From the NCBI GenBank assembly GCA_001566295.1, contig KQ964256.1:496001-560000 (forward strand): DNA of 64,000 nucleotides, written 5' to 3'. The position numbers and the translations under genes are program-made. The DNA comes from Microdochium bolleyi (lineage: Eukaryota > Ascomycota > Sordariomycetes > Xylariales > Microdochiaceae). This document shows positions 33,227 through 43,892 of this stretch, piece by piece (position 1 is the stretch's first letter; each line of letters opens with the position of its first letter). Below the pieces are notes generated by a model. That model saw only the letters and a program-made list of their open reading frames with translations, made no database searches and was not told the origin of the DNA.

Positions 33227-34424
33227 GTTGCAGTGTCACGATGACTTTGCGATCGTGAGGAGGTTGTGAGGCGGGCGACGTTTGGAGAGGCGAGGAGGTC
33301 TCGATGTGCTTTCTGATGGTTCAGGCCTCGAGGGTGCCGCGGGTAGTTAGGGTCGAAGTGATGGCTGTAGTCGCAAATGGGCTGCGGACGAGGCTGTGAA
33401 GGTAGTTGTGCTCTCTCGCTCATCGAGGCGTGGGACGGGTGTGTGCTCTGGAGAGAAAGGCTCAGACACGCTTGCTTCTGGGCGCTTAGCATTTGGGGTG
33501 GAAGCCTGGTTCCCTCCAGTTGTCGCTTGGAGAAAAGATCAATGGAGAATCGAGGTTCCCGAGGCCCGTCCCAGCACAAGCACCCGCTTGGGACTTTCCA
33601 GCCCCAGATTTGCCGCAAAGTCCGCGACAAATGGTGAAAAATAGCCTGAAATCCCAATATTTATTTGCAAACCTGATAAATGTCGTGTCGTTCACTCACC
33701 GGGCTCTTTGGTAAAATTTGACATGGGACACATCCTCCTCACCGAACGAGATTCTTTTGGAGCAGGACGCTATTTTGATTGAAGGCGTCGCAACTGAATA
33801 TAGCCCAAGACATTCCAGTATCAGTACGGAAAAAGGAGATAGCGATGGGCACTTTGAGAGTTCATATGATCGCTTGACATCTCCGTTCCAGCCAGTCAGC
33901 AGTCTCGGCATGCGCGATGTCGCATGGTCCAAACTGCAAGATCGAGCCCTCTCCCATGGAGTTGTCATATCGTGGCCAGCCAGAAACCTCGAGCCTGGCG
34001 GCTCCATTCTGGCGAAGGCGGCCGAGAGGTCCTGCATCTTTACGAATCTTTCAGACTTCAGCAGCTGGTCAAGCGGACTTTTCCGGGTGGTAGAGTGTGG
34101 ATGTTGCTGACACTACCTACAACGCCATCTCTTACAGGAAGCACCATGACGAGGAAGAAAACAGCTATGCATTCATTCAGCTTTGCCTGACTGCAAAGAT
34201 GATCAGAAAGGTTCTGACCAAGGAAGATTTGAAAATCGGCGCGATACGAGCACTTTGATACAGAAAAGTCATGGCAGAGCAGCGTTTTTTCCAAGTATAA
34301 CACTTGACGGATCCCCAGTAAGGAAACACTTTTGTCTTTGTATCAAGTATTATAATTGTCGCTCCCTAATTAATACTAATAACTGTGGATACTCTTCCTC
34401 TACGGAACGATTACAAATACTTCA
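33227..34424. other. Intergenic region, no supported gene
   Basis: The left end carries the B upstream segment that resembles that of A. From about 33640 the DNA becomes AT-richer. Short open frames here have no recognisable domain and lack ATG-supported starts. Confidence 0.5.
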
Positions 34425-35368
34425 TCAAGCACAGACGAAGTTGCCAGGGCTGCTGAGGTAGCACGTTCCACTGCAGCACATTTCGGGATGTGCGACATCA
34501 CAGGGGCCCTGGACGGGGTTGCAGCACGCGTTGCCCGGGGTGAAGAAGGCGCGGCCACAGATGCCCGAGCAGCACTGGTTATCGGCAAAGCACTCGGCGA
34601 CGGGCTGCTTGCAGACGTCGGTGACGCCGGTGGTGACGGTGGCGGTGGCGGTCGTGGTGGTGGTCGCCAGGCTCGTGCCGGTCGTGGTGAAGAGCGTGAT
34701 GGTGGTCACGACGGCGGTGGCGGCCTCGGTGACGGACGTGGTCTCGGTGATGGACGCGGTGAGGGTGGCTGTGGCAGCCTGCTGGATGCAGCTGCAGACC
34801 TCGCCCTGCTGCTCGGGCGACTTGGAGACGAGGTCGCAGAGCAGTGGTGCGTCGTACGCGCACGCGCCGCTGCTGGTTGCCGATATGGTCGGGTAGACCT
34901 TGTTGGTGTTGCAGCGGCCCTTGGCTCGCTTGACCACGCTCGGAGCCGGAGCCGGGGTCGTGTACGAGGTGCTGGTGGCCGTGCTGGAGAGAAGATGGAC
35001 AGTCAGCTTGGGAGTGCCCATGTGGGAAGCGGGCGTAGGGCACCAGGAATAGCGTGCTGGGCTGCCTACGTGGTATCTGTCTGGGTCTCGGTGGTGGTCT
35101 CGGAGGTGAGGTCGGTCGTGGTCGTGGACGTGGTCGTGGTGACAGTCTGAGTGAGGGTGATTGTGGCCGAGACGAGCTCGGTAGCCGTGGCTGTGACTGT
35201 CACGGGCGCGATGGGGAACGACTGAGCGCAGTAGCTGGCCGCAGCCGGGACCGTGGACAAGGCCGCATAGCAGGCCAGGGTGCCCGTCAGGCACTGCTCT
35301 CTGCGCTCGAGGACTGCAGCGTTGGCTGCAGCACAGAGGAGAGATGCGATGAGCGACTTGGTCTTCAT
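34425..35368 (-). CDS. Secreted Thr-rich protein with two CCSGxC cysteine motifs
   Basis: Exons 35368-35070 and 34983-34425 give 285 residues with a phase-2 splice. It opens with a signal peptide (MKTKSLIASLLCAAANAAV) followed by a dibasic LERRE site. Two long Thr/Ser/Val runs (about 45-99 and 165-225) look like O-glycosylated stalks. Between them lies a four-Cys segment after a KRAKGRC site that Kex2 could cut. The last 60 residues hold twelve Cys with NQCCSGICG and PEMCCSGTC, each typical of cystine-knot-like or chitin-binding-like folds. There is no GPI signal. It is probably a wall or secreted protein; an effector or adhesive role is possible but unproven. Confidence 0.82.
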
Positions 35369-36309
35369 CTTGTCTGACGGCCCTGTCAACGAAGGTGGTT
35401 TGTCCGGCAAGGCAAGAACGGGCTGCCACGTCGCTCAAGTACGTTTATGAAACCATGAGGAGTGTCCTCTGCAGCACTGCTCTGGTGAGTTTGCTCATAG
35501 TTTGATGCCAGGTCAATAGCGTCGTGGGTCCACCCTCGTGCGTGCGGCTGCGTGCTGCTAAGCTTCGTGACGATGCTGCGGGCGCCGGTTCCTGGCCTGG
35601 GCCGGCCTCTAGGGCCGTCTGACCCCTTGTTCCCGCTTGACCGTGGCCGAGGATCCCTGGCGCCCTGGTGCCTGGGCGCTTTGCTCCGTCCATAGCGCCG
35701 GCTTAGGCCCACGCCAACACAATGGTGGAAATTGGGCCCAGTCGCAGCTCAGAGGAGCTCGGCTAGCACAGGATGCTGCACAGATTCCTCTCATGGCTGG
35801 ACGATGGGCGAGACGGGATGAGCACGTCCTCGTCTTCCAGTTGTGGTGGCCAGCGGCGGGAATCTGGGATTTACGGGAAATCGACTGCTGCCCCAGGCAT
35901 AAATGCCCGAGGTCGATGCCACTCTCTGTGAATACTCTCTGTGGATTAGTCGTCTGCGAAAACACAGTAAGTGACAAGCCAACTTTGCAGTCGCCCGAGA
36001 GAGGCTCTGGTGTTATATTTCATCTGTCGAAGAGCTCATGGGGGACGCAACAATAATTACAGAGGCGGACCAGTGTGTCCACCACACCCATCAAAGTCCT
36101 GCCATTATGTACAGGCCGCATCCTGTGCTGCTGACAGCCGCGCGTGTACACTCATGAAATAGCATTTGTGATTAGATACGCCTAAGATCAGTGCTTGGCA
36201 AGTTTTCTGCTCATGAGGCTTAGCTTTGTGACAAAGAAGTCTAATATAGTAGTCTCAAATAGTGCCCATCCTAGGGATAGAAGTGGCGGTTCCAAGAGCT
36301 CGACTGAGA
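35369..36309. other. Intergenic region
   Basis: It contains the promoter of the secreted Cys-rich gene and the 3' flank of BTB member C. Nothing else is recognised. Confidence 0.5.
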
Positions 36310-37091
36310 CTAAACTAGAAAGCCCTCCAGTGTCCATTCGTCCAAGATATTGTCCTTTCGTATCGCCAAATAGCAAGCAATTTCTGCAACTACCTCCGGA
36401 TCTTGCTCAGAGAAAAATTTGGCGCACTTGTCGACGTTCATTGACTCATCGGTCAGGGCAACGGCCGCCAACATACACTGAAATTTGAAAAGCATGTGGC
36501 CGGGGGGCGTGGGCGGGTGTACAGCATCCTGTGCAGATATACGTGCCAGTGCGAAACGACGAGAGAAGAATCTCTCCATGATGTCGTTCTGCAGCTCTTG
36601 GACACGGAGGTAGTCGGCAAGCAACCATGCTTCGGGCAGGTTAAAGTGTTCAATGTCGAGTTGCGGCCGGGCTTGCCGGACGTTCTGTAGCGGGTCACTA
36701 CCGCTGAGATATTACCTGCCATACATCCATGCCGTGAGGAATGCTGCTGAGCTTCGACTTGCGTACTGCTCCAGGGCGAATTCTAGTGAAGAGGCCTCGG
36801 CCATCCCGCTGTTGAGAGCCCTGAGGAAATAGTCGGAGTGCTGCACCAGGAGATGGGCATGGATCCAAAACTCTTCGCCACTGGGAATCTTGACGACGAC
36901 AATCTTCTCAACTCCACTTTCGCAGTTCCAAGCCGTGATTAGTGCGTGGTCAATGCCTAAAAAGTATATCAAGCGTGCGTTCCGAGGATGGTGGCAGGAT
37001 GGCGGCAGACCTACAATATCCGTGGAACCTTCTCTTGCCGCTTGAATTCGCCCTCGGACGAAGCCTCATCGTGTGCGCGTTTTGGGGACAT
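36310..37091 (-). pseudogene. BTB/POZ family, array member C, in-frame nonsense codon
   Basis: Exon 1 is 37091-37015 (MSPKRAHDEASSEGEFKRQ), exon 2 is 36916-36310; the phase-2 intron uses GTAGGT and an AAAG acceptor. Joined length is 228 codons with an intact frame except for one TAA at 36714-36712. It interrupts FLTAWMYGR and YLSGSDPL. The neighbouring paralog D has a Ser codon (TCA) at the same place within an otherwise near-identical stretch, so the change is TCA to TAA, a transversion and not a RIP-type transition. Downstream the family pattern continues unbroken (AWLLADYLRVQELQNDIMERF, then a helical end). A truncated BTB-only product of about 90 residues could still be made. Confidence 0.8.
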
Positions 37092-38209
37092 CGCAAGAGC
37101 GCAGGACGAGAGACGTGGAAGGTGTGGTCGAGGTGGTGATGGGAAGCCTGGTGAAAGGCGTTATGGAGGGCTGTGGTGATGAGCATGTCATAGATTGTGG
37201 TCGCAGGTGTACTGGAGGGTGCGGTGGAACGTGCTCTTCGTGGCGTGGAAATGAACTCCTAATGCACGAAGGGTGATGTCGTGGGCAAGAGAGTGAGGCC
37301 GCGTTGAGGCTGGTTCTGCTGCCACCGTACTGCCACGGCTGCTACAGTATGCAGAATTATATCGCCGCTGGAGGTGCGGCCGTGTGGTTGTTCTCGCGCT
37401 TGAAACCTTATGCGAGGTTGGAGCCAGCAGTTGCACGTGTAAATCAAACCCAGGCTTAATTCACAAACTCGATGCTAGTGCCGCTCACGTGTTCGTCAAG
37501 GCGTTCTAGGTGGCGAGACAGTTCTAGGACCCTGGAAAGAGGCCACGACTGGGCGTTGAGGCGATTGTGTATCCTGGGGGAAGTGACTTGGTCTGTGATG
37601 GGTTACCTGGCACAGATGGCGATCTTGATCGCTGTGAGTGGGCAATGCGTGCGTCAGGAAAGATTTGCCGTGGTCCGCTGTTTTCCATGGTCTGATAGAT
37701 TTCGTGCTAGAACCCCGCGCGCTGGCAAAACCAAGCAGAGCCGTGGAGTGGTTGGTAGCCTGGGGGCAGGGTAGAAAGGCTGTTCAAAGAGAAGCATCTG
37801 TTGTGCATGCTGGATAGAGTTGCGTTGTTCCTGAGGCAGATCATTCATGAGGACTACAGCTAACGCAGACCTTCGCACCAATCCAAGGTGATTGGCAGGG
37901 CAAGACTTTACCAATCATATCAAGTCCGAAGAGAGCTCGTGGAGTCTATTTGTTGATTTCAGTAAAGCTGGTCGCCCAAGCAACATGAGGCGCATGGCAA
38001 GCTGCGAGCTCGCAAATACCGAGATCTATCACCCCGGGAGGCCGCTTGTGCATCGCGGTTTTGCGGGTATCCGTCAGCATCGAGCTACAATGACCACCCT
38101 GCGGTCTCCTCGAGGCCATGAGGCTTCACTTCGACCCCCTTCCTCACTTGTGTTCCTTCTTTCAAGGCCTGTGGCAGAAAGTTCAAACCTCGGCCACCAC
38201 TGCCACCAA
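37092..38209. other. Intergenic region between BTB members C and D
   Basis: About 1.1 kb. No further BTB remnant or other gene could be recognised in any frame. Confidence 0.5.
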
Positions 38210-39008
38210 TTATACCATGAAATTGCTGGCCGCGCTCTCCTTCTTGAACTCCTTGTCGCTCAGACTCAGCCAAGACGAAATCTCAAGCTGCATATCTTGC
38301 CTGAACTTGGAGAGGTGTTCTCTCCCCTGTGCCAGACTGCTAACTGGATTCGCCCGCAACCATGCGGCACAGATCATACAGTGCAGCCTAAACAGCGTAG
38401 AGCCAACTGTAAGGGCATCCTCTGGGGTAGTGGCAACGGAACATTTTTCACAACTCGTGAAGTGCGGTACCCAATCCACTAGCTGTTTGGCAATATCATT
38501 TTGGAATTCCGGTACCCTGAGGTAGTCGGCGAGAAGCCAAGTCGCGCAGTATGTACGCATGGTGTGCAGCTCGATGTTAGAGCAGGTCTTTTGGAGATGC
38601 TTAAGTAAACCTGTACCGCTGAGATATGATCTCCCATATATCCACGCTATAAGAAAGCCAACCGTGGAACAAGTCGCATGCTCAACCAAGAGGAACTCTA
38701 TCGAGGATGATTCCCTGAAGCTGCTGTTCAGCGCTTTCAGGAAGTAATTCGAATACTTCACCAGGAGGTGAGCATGCACGCGGTGCTCCTGCCCACATCG
38801 GGTCCTGATGACGACTACTTTGCCGAGCCCACTATCACACAATTACGTGGGGGTGCATTAGTGAAAAGTCAAGCTTGCTGATTTTGAAGGTCTGGTCGGA
38901 GCTGTCAACAACTCGCATAATGTTGGGGATCGTGTCCTGGCGTTTGTATTCTGCCATGGCTTCGTCATCCTCCCGTGGACGTCTGGAACCTGTCTGCGCG
39001 TCTAGCAT
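38210..39008 (-). CDS. BTB/POZ family protein, array member D (needs a GC-AG intron)
   Basis: Exon 2 (38831-38210) codes a full BTB protein: VVVIRTRCGQEHRVHAHLL, YSNYFLKALNS, FLIAWIYGRSYLSG, TWLLADYLRVPEFQNDIAKQL. Its acceptor GATAG|T and a CTAAT branch site fit the phase-2 intron of all family members. The matching donor position, after AEYKRQDTIPNI, reads GCGAGT instead of GT. The last exon-1 base would be 38917. A GC-AG intron gives 238 residues; otherwise the gene is broken at the donor. The start could be ATG 39008 or 39047; the first is chosen for length similarity to the paralogs. Closest relative is C. Confidence 0.7.
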
Positions 39009-39446
39009 CTTGATATCCTGGGCGCCTCTAAAGCCTGGTAGAGGCATGTCCGAATGTCGATGATGGGCTATTAATGTGTGTCTGACCTCACGGGACGGTG
39101 ACAGACGAGGCTGCGTGCAGTCGTGATAATTCCGAGGGCAGGTGCAAAGGCGGTAGTTGGTACCTTGGTCGGATTACTGATGCGCGAGAGATGTGGCAAG
39201 TTCCAAGCCGCGTCGGTTTGATCTGGTCGGTCTAAATGACTTGAACAGGATCGAGGAAAGGTAAGGCAAGAAGTGTGGAGAGCGACGCTGTTTCGCATAC
39301 TCCAACTGGGTCGTTGGACCCGAGGCTGGCGAACGGCGGTGGGGTCTTTCTGCGGCAGCTATCAAAGGCCTTTTCTTGGGCGCTCCATGATACCTTAATA
39401 ACTAAGTTCGAAGATTTCCAATCATGACTACTTATACTCTTCAGGC
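39009..39446. other. Intergenic region
   Basis: It holds the member D promoter and the 3' flank of the membrane-protein gene. Nothing is recognised. Confidence 0.5.
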
Positions 39447-40931
39447 TTAAATCGAGATAACCACGGGCTTGGATTTTCCGAGGGGACCGCCGAAGACTTC
39501 ATCTAGAATATTGGCCGATGCGATTGACGCCTCGGATGCAAAGTCGAGCCACTTTTGGTCATGTGCATCCAAGACTTCCGCGACGTCCTCGCCTCGTAGC
39601 CGTCGCAGCCACGCCTCTCGCCGCGGATGGGGCACCAAGATGCGATCCATCCAGCAGGTGACTCTACTCTTGCTGAAGACCTGAATGGCACCCATCATCG
39701 CATATCTACTGCCAAACTCAAAGCTCTGGACTCGGGCACCTACGCCTTCGCCGTCGAGCCAGCCAGCCGCTAGACCGCTGCTGCCACCCATCAGCCATCG
39801 GAACCCCCGATGGACAGCAAGAATGACGAGCAGCATGACACCGTCCCATCCCTTCTGCGCCGTGACAAAAGTCATGGCCAGGAACTGTAGCAGATGGGCG
39901 AACCAGAACCAGCTGGCAGCCAAATCTATCAGCTTTCCCTCCGCGACGGCGAACATGGGCTTGTTGAGGAGCGTGTCCGCAATCGCTCGCTCGCCAATGT
40001 ACAGGTGCCACTCGGTCGCGTTCTCGTGTGCTGCTACTAGCATGCATGCGTCGTGGGCCTCGTTGTTGCGTAGGTAGCCCGCAGGCCGGTGGATGCGGAC
40101 TGTCCGGGCTACCATCTGGGATATTAAAGTGCAGGAGATCAACGCTGCTGAGCCGTATGCCCCGAAGAGAACCAGAAAGACAAGGAACCCTGTCAGTGAT
40201 ATGAGCCACATTGCCTGGCCTGCTCTAGACAGCCATAGCCGGGGACTATTCTGTCGTGGTGGCGGTGATGGTGGCTCCGCGGCTGTCTTGCGGTACAGCT
40301 GATAGACATTGAGCACCTGGAACCGTCTTACTGCGCCCTCTTGAGGGCGACGGGCGCCGCGCGTGTGGCAGCTCTTACTGGAGGACGTCGAAGCGATACT
40401 GAGTTGTCCTACTGTTCTCTCTGAGCCCAGCGACCCCTTGTTGGCCTGTGAGGGCAGCGTTTCTGGCATAAGAAAAGTCGCGCCACTTGTTGCACGGCTT
40501 AGGAGCGTCTTTGAGATGGCAGTACTGGCAGCGCCGTTCGCGCACGGAAAGGAACTGCCCCATTCAACATCCCACACGATCTGGCTCGAGTCGCCCTTTG
40601 TGCTCGCGTAGTCGAGAAACTTTGTACCTCGGGCCAGAAGTCTGGACAGGCCAGATAGTGTGCCGAGCCTGGGGAAGAGACCGATGGACAGTCGGCCCTG
40701 GAGCGCCACATCGCCCGTTGTGACGTAGTCGTCGCGGTGGCTGGCCAGGTGGCATACAAGGGGGAGTATTGCTGCCCATTCTGCAACCAGGTTGGGGAGT
40801 GGAGGTGTGGCAAGGACCGCGTCGATACCCAGAGAGCCCAGTCTGGGGTCTGAGCTCGGAGTAGAGGCGGACATGTCGGCTTGAGATGAGCTGCAGTTTC
40901 GAAACGTGTCGAGGCAGTTGTGGGTGGACAT
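39447..40931 (-). CDS. Multi-pass membrane protein of unknown function
   Basis: A single exon. The ATG at 40931 (MSTHNCLDTFRNC) gives 494 residues; earlier in-frame ATGs (for example 41168) would overlap the divergent HET gene. The first half is soluble-looking, with Ser-rich low-complexity parts. At least three hydrophobic segments follow: AMWLISLTGFLVFLVLFGAY, LAASWFWFAHLLQFLAMTFV and GVMLLVILAV. A conserved-looking cytoplasmic tail has RYAMMGAIQVFSKSRVTCWMDR and VPHPRREAWLRRL. I do not recognise the family. The head-to-head arrangement with a HET-domain gene about 220 bp away suggests co-regulation. Confidence 0.72.
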   Translation of the reverse strand: MSTHNCLDTFRNCSSSQADMSASTPSSDPRLGSLGIDAVLATPPLPNLVAEWAAILPLVCHLASHRDDYVTTGDVALQGRLSIGLFPRLGTLSGLSRLLARGTKFLDYASTKGDSSQIVWDVEWGSSFPCANGAASTAISKTLLSRATSGATFLMPETLPSQANKGSLGSERTVGQLSIASTSSSKSCHTRGARRPQEGAVRRFQVLNVYQLYRKTAAEPPSPPPRQNSPRLWLSRAGQAMWLISLTGFLVFLVLFGAYGSAALISCTLISQMVARTVRIHRPAGYLRNNEAHDACMLVAAHENATEWHLYIGERAIADTLLNKPMFAVAEGKLIDLAASWFWFAHLLQFLAMTFVTAQKGWDGVMLLVILAVHRGFRWLMGGSSGLAAGWLDGEGVGARVQSFEFGSRYAMMGAIQVFSKSRVTCWMDRILVPHPRREAWLRRLRGEDVAEVLDAHDQKWLDFASEASIASANILDEVFGGPLGKSKPVVISI

Positions 40932-41147
40932 GAGAAGTGAACACCGCAAGCAAAGAAATACTTGCGGTGATCGTGGTGGGAAGAATGGAGCAATCTCAAC
41001 TGCGCGAGCGCCTCGTGAAAAAGAACCCACCTTGCACTCTGCCCTGCATCCTTCTGCCAATAGCATGCCAATGCTCGTCAGACAGGGCCACCAGGCAACC
41101 GAGCCGAGCCACGACGCCTCGACGGGCTGACGGAGCCCCTCATCTTC

Positions 41148-43892
41148 ATGCAGGCTGCGCCATCCCATCGTCAGCACCAGCTTTCGTTGACGTCCTTCAG
41201 ACACCACGAATCTCACTGCTTGGAAGGATTCCGCCTATCGGGAGGCAGTTCAATCATGTTTCGAATGGTCCACCCAGAGACAGAACACAGCCATGACACT
41301 ACTCGCGAGAGGCTCGCCGGCATCTGGAGCGGCTGCAGAATCTGTCCGACTGCGTGGTATCCCCGGTCCACGTTCCACTGCGAGGGTATCGCAAAGTCCA
41401 GCAGCGTCGCGAAGCTCTACTACGCCACTCGGGTGACAGACTTCGAGCCTGGCAATTTCGTCTCGCCGCTCGCCTATCTCGGCGACTTGATTTCGGCCGC
41501 GAGCGATCCTGTTCATCATTTCTGCCGCCTCGACGAGCTGTACTCCCGCCTTGTGGATTGCGTGTTCGTGGGGCGGGGCGAGGCATGTCTCGACAGTGGT
41601 GGTGCTGATGATCGCGTGATCAAAAGAGCAATCTCATTGCTGGGTAGACTACCCACTGTCCCTGTTGAGTTTAACCTTGGTCCTAATGGGCAATCGGCAA
41701 TCTTGGATCAACTACCCGATGAATACTTCGTGCTGAATGGCGGCGGCGCTAGATGTGGCAGGCAGACGGCCGGAAGGAACTGGCAAGATCTTGTGGTTGT
41801 CCGCAAGCACAATACAAATATTGTTAGGCTGGCGCTAGTGTTGAGTCAAGATGCAGAGAGTGTCCCGTCGCTGCGCAACTTGCGACGCCTGGGAGATGCG
41901 ACAGCCGACCTACTGGGATATGTCTCGGATGTTTGCAAGGGTATTCGGGAGGAGGACGGACAGAAAATGCGTGCCTGCTTTGTTGTCCAGGCCTTCCTGT
42001 GGTCCTCATGGCAGAGGTTCACAATGCTGTTCTTATGGTACGTCCCGCCTAACCTTGGACTGCGCAAGTCTCAGTCAGTCGTTTGGATGGATTCAGGGGG
42101 TGGCTACCAACATACGTCACGTACATCTAGGCAAGCTCTCGTCATACAGCTTGGCCGAGGCTATGACTATCACCTCAACGAGTACATCACGGTCAAAGGC
42201 ATGTCTCTGTCAAGAGAGGTGTACTCTCTCAACGTGGCCAGAGCCGAGCAGCAGCAGCATCATCATCATCATCATCATCATACTGAAATACCTCCATACA
42301 TGTGTACGTGGGCGTTTCGGCTGCTGTCCTCCCAACGCTCCTCCGCCACTCTAGACTTCAGGCGCTTCCACAGCCGGTTCAGTATGACGTTCGGAAAGCT
42401 TCCGGCTAGGTGTATCGAGGCTGGCCAGTGTGACGGAGCAGCTCCCGAGGGCTGCAAGAGGTTCGAGGGAACAGAAGTGCTTGATCAATCTGCACACGAC
42501 CAGAGCTGTGAAAGGGCCTGGTCATGTGGCAGTCTTCATTGGGACGAGGCGTCGTACCGGGCCGTCCAAGGGGGTCCGAGAGCAGTGTGCATCAAAACCA
42601 CGGCTGGGGGGCTCCTACGTTATCGTCGTGCGTCCAGTAGCACAATGGCCATTTCCCACGTCTGGGCACACGGTCAGGGCGGCCGGCCGGAACATAAATT
42701 GAGAGTTGGCGAGGAGGTCGGAGGCATGAACGAGTGTCTGCATCGACGATATGCCTCGATCGCCGAGCGAATGGGATGCGACTCGTACTGGATGGACACG
42801 CCGTGCATCCCCGAGGACAAGGAGCTGCGCTCAGAAGCCATCAGAGGGATCAACGACGTCTTTATAAACAGCAAGCTGTCCCTAGTCTGCGACAAGGATC
42901 TGATGAGTATAGACGTGTCCAGTGTCTCGGGGCCGGACGCCATCGATGGTACATACTCTGCTGCCGGAATCCTGGCTAGAGAATGCCTGCTGGCGACGCT
43001 ATTGGTCAGTGATTGGAGCGTTCGAGCCTGGACACTTCTGGAAGCCATGAAAGGTCGCAACAACATCTACATCCTCTGTGGAAACAACACTGTTTTGCCC
43101 CTCAAAGACACACTCGAGATTGTTTGTCACTACGGGGCAGTCGACATAGCTATCCTGTACGCGACAGCACAGCACCTCCTCCCCAGCCGGCCAGCCGGCC
43201 ACGCCGCGGGAGACAGGGACCTGATCAAGCGAGGGCTCGTCAGCGTCGAGGAAGCCGGAAGCCTACTGAGCCATCGCCACGCATCTAGGGACGGCGACGA
43301 CATCATCATATGGAGTATGCTGTTCAACGAGACGCCGTCCATGACCGCCGAGGAGATGTGGCTAGACCCAAAGTATCCTCACGCAGCCACTGGCGTGAAC
43401 TCGGGGTTTCTCGTCTCCAGCGCCCCGCGGATCAAGGGGTCAAAGGGCCTCAGCTGGGCCCCTTCGAGGGCGGCCATCAGGCTCACACCCAGCGACCGGT
43501 CAAGAGGCCAGCAGGCTCACCAGGCCATAGCGGCGTTCAATACTTCGCTCTGCGAGATCACACCCGAGGGTTTGCAGGGCTCTTGGTATATTCACAAGTT
43601 CCCCTCCGACGCAACGAGTGCAGTCCCGGCTCAGGGCCAGAGCCAGCTGCGCGAGATTACGGATCTGTATCTCAAAGGCTATGGCGTCGGAGCTCTGCTT
43701 AGGCCAATCACATTGGACCACCACCAGCAGACGACGCCCGCCACGTTGCAGGGAAACGCGGCTGCTTCCGTGGTGCTCGCTATCTGCGGTAGACGCGATG
43801 ATGCCTGCTCTTGGGAGTGGCGCGGTGTGTTCGAATGGGATACGAAAGAGGAGGTCCCTGAGATGGCGAGGGAGCTTATACTAATCGCTTGA
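41148..43892 (+). CDS. HET-domain protein (heterokaryon-incompatibility type)
   Basis: A single exon, 914 residues from the ATG at 41148; a second in-frame ATG at 41256 gives 878. The HET domain starts near residue 498 with TMAISHVWAHGQGG, then RMGCDSYWMDTPCIPEDKELRSEAI (about 540-565) and the distal DWSVRAWTLLEAMKG (about 622-636). These blocks are the HET signature shared with het-c2/het-6/vic proteins that trigger cell death when incompatible fungi fuse; most family members have no proven role. The N-terminal 490 residues have no recognised domain and include an eight-His run coded by CAT repeats. No NACHT or WD part is seen. It is divergent from the membrane-protein gene. Confidence 0.85.
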   Translation: MQAAPSHRQHQLSLTSFRHHESHCLEGFRLSGGSSIMFRMVHPETEHSHDTTRERLAGIWSGCRICPTAWYPRSTFHCEGIAKSSSVAKLYYATRVTDFEPGNFVSPLAYLGDLISAASDPVHHFCRLDELYSRLVDCVFVGRGEACLDSGGADDRVIKRAISLLGRLPTVPVEFNLGPNGQSAILDQLPDEYFVLNGGGARCGRQTAGRNWQDLVVVRKHNTNIVRLALVLSQDAESVPSLRNLRRLGDATADLLGYVSDVCKGIREEDGQKMRACFVVQAFLWSSWQRFTMLFLWYVPPNLGLRKSQSVVWMDSGGGYQHTSRTSRQALVIQLGRGYDYHLNEYITVKGMSLSREVYSLNVARAEQQQHHHHHHHHTEIPPYMCTWAFRLLSSQRSSATLDFRRFHSRFSMTFGKLPARCIEAGQCDGAAPEGCKRFEGTEVLDQSAHDQSCERAWSCGSLHWDEASYRAVQGGPRAVCIKTTAGGLLRYRRASSSTMAISHVWAHGQGGRPEHKLRVGEEVGGMNECLHRRYASIAERMGCDSYWMDTPCIPEDKELRSEAIRGINDVFINSKLSLVCDKDLMSIDVSSVSGPDAIDGTYSAAGILARECLLATLLVSDWSVRAWTLLEAMKGRNNIYILCGNNTVLPLKDTLEIVCHYGAVDIAILYATAQHLLPSRPAGHAAGDRDLIKRGLVSVEEAGSLLSHRHASRDGDDIIIWSMLFNETPSMTAEEMWLDPKYPHAATGVNSGFLVSSAPRIKGSKGLSWAPSRAAIRLTPSDRSRGQQAHQAIAAFNTSLCEITPEGLQGSWYIHKFPSDATSAVPAQGQSQLREITDLYLKGYGVGALLRPITLDHHQQTTPATLQGNAAASVVLAICGRRDDACSWEWRGVFEWDTKEEVPEMARELILIA
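42253..42284 (+). repeat. CAG/CAT triplet run coding Gln3-His8
   Basis: Three CAG then eight CAT triplets in frame inside the HET-domain gene. A TIR-like or metal role is not implied; it is a simple repeat likely to vary in length. Confidence 0.85.

Noticed and set aside
33718..34110. 130-codon open frame downstream of BTB member B
   Set aside because: It lacks an in-frame ATG near its start and shows no domain or BTB remnant.
36684..36717. A very short intron that would remove the TAA of BTB member C
   Set aside because: The only GT-AG pairs give introns of 13 or 31 nt, below fungal minimum, and the second shifts the frame.
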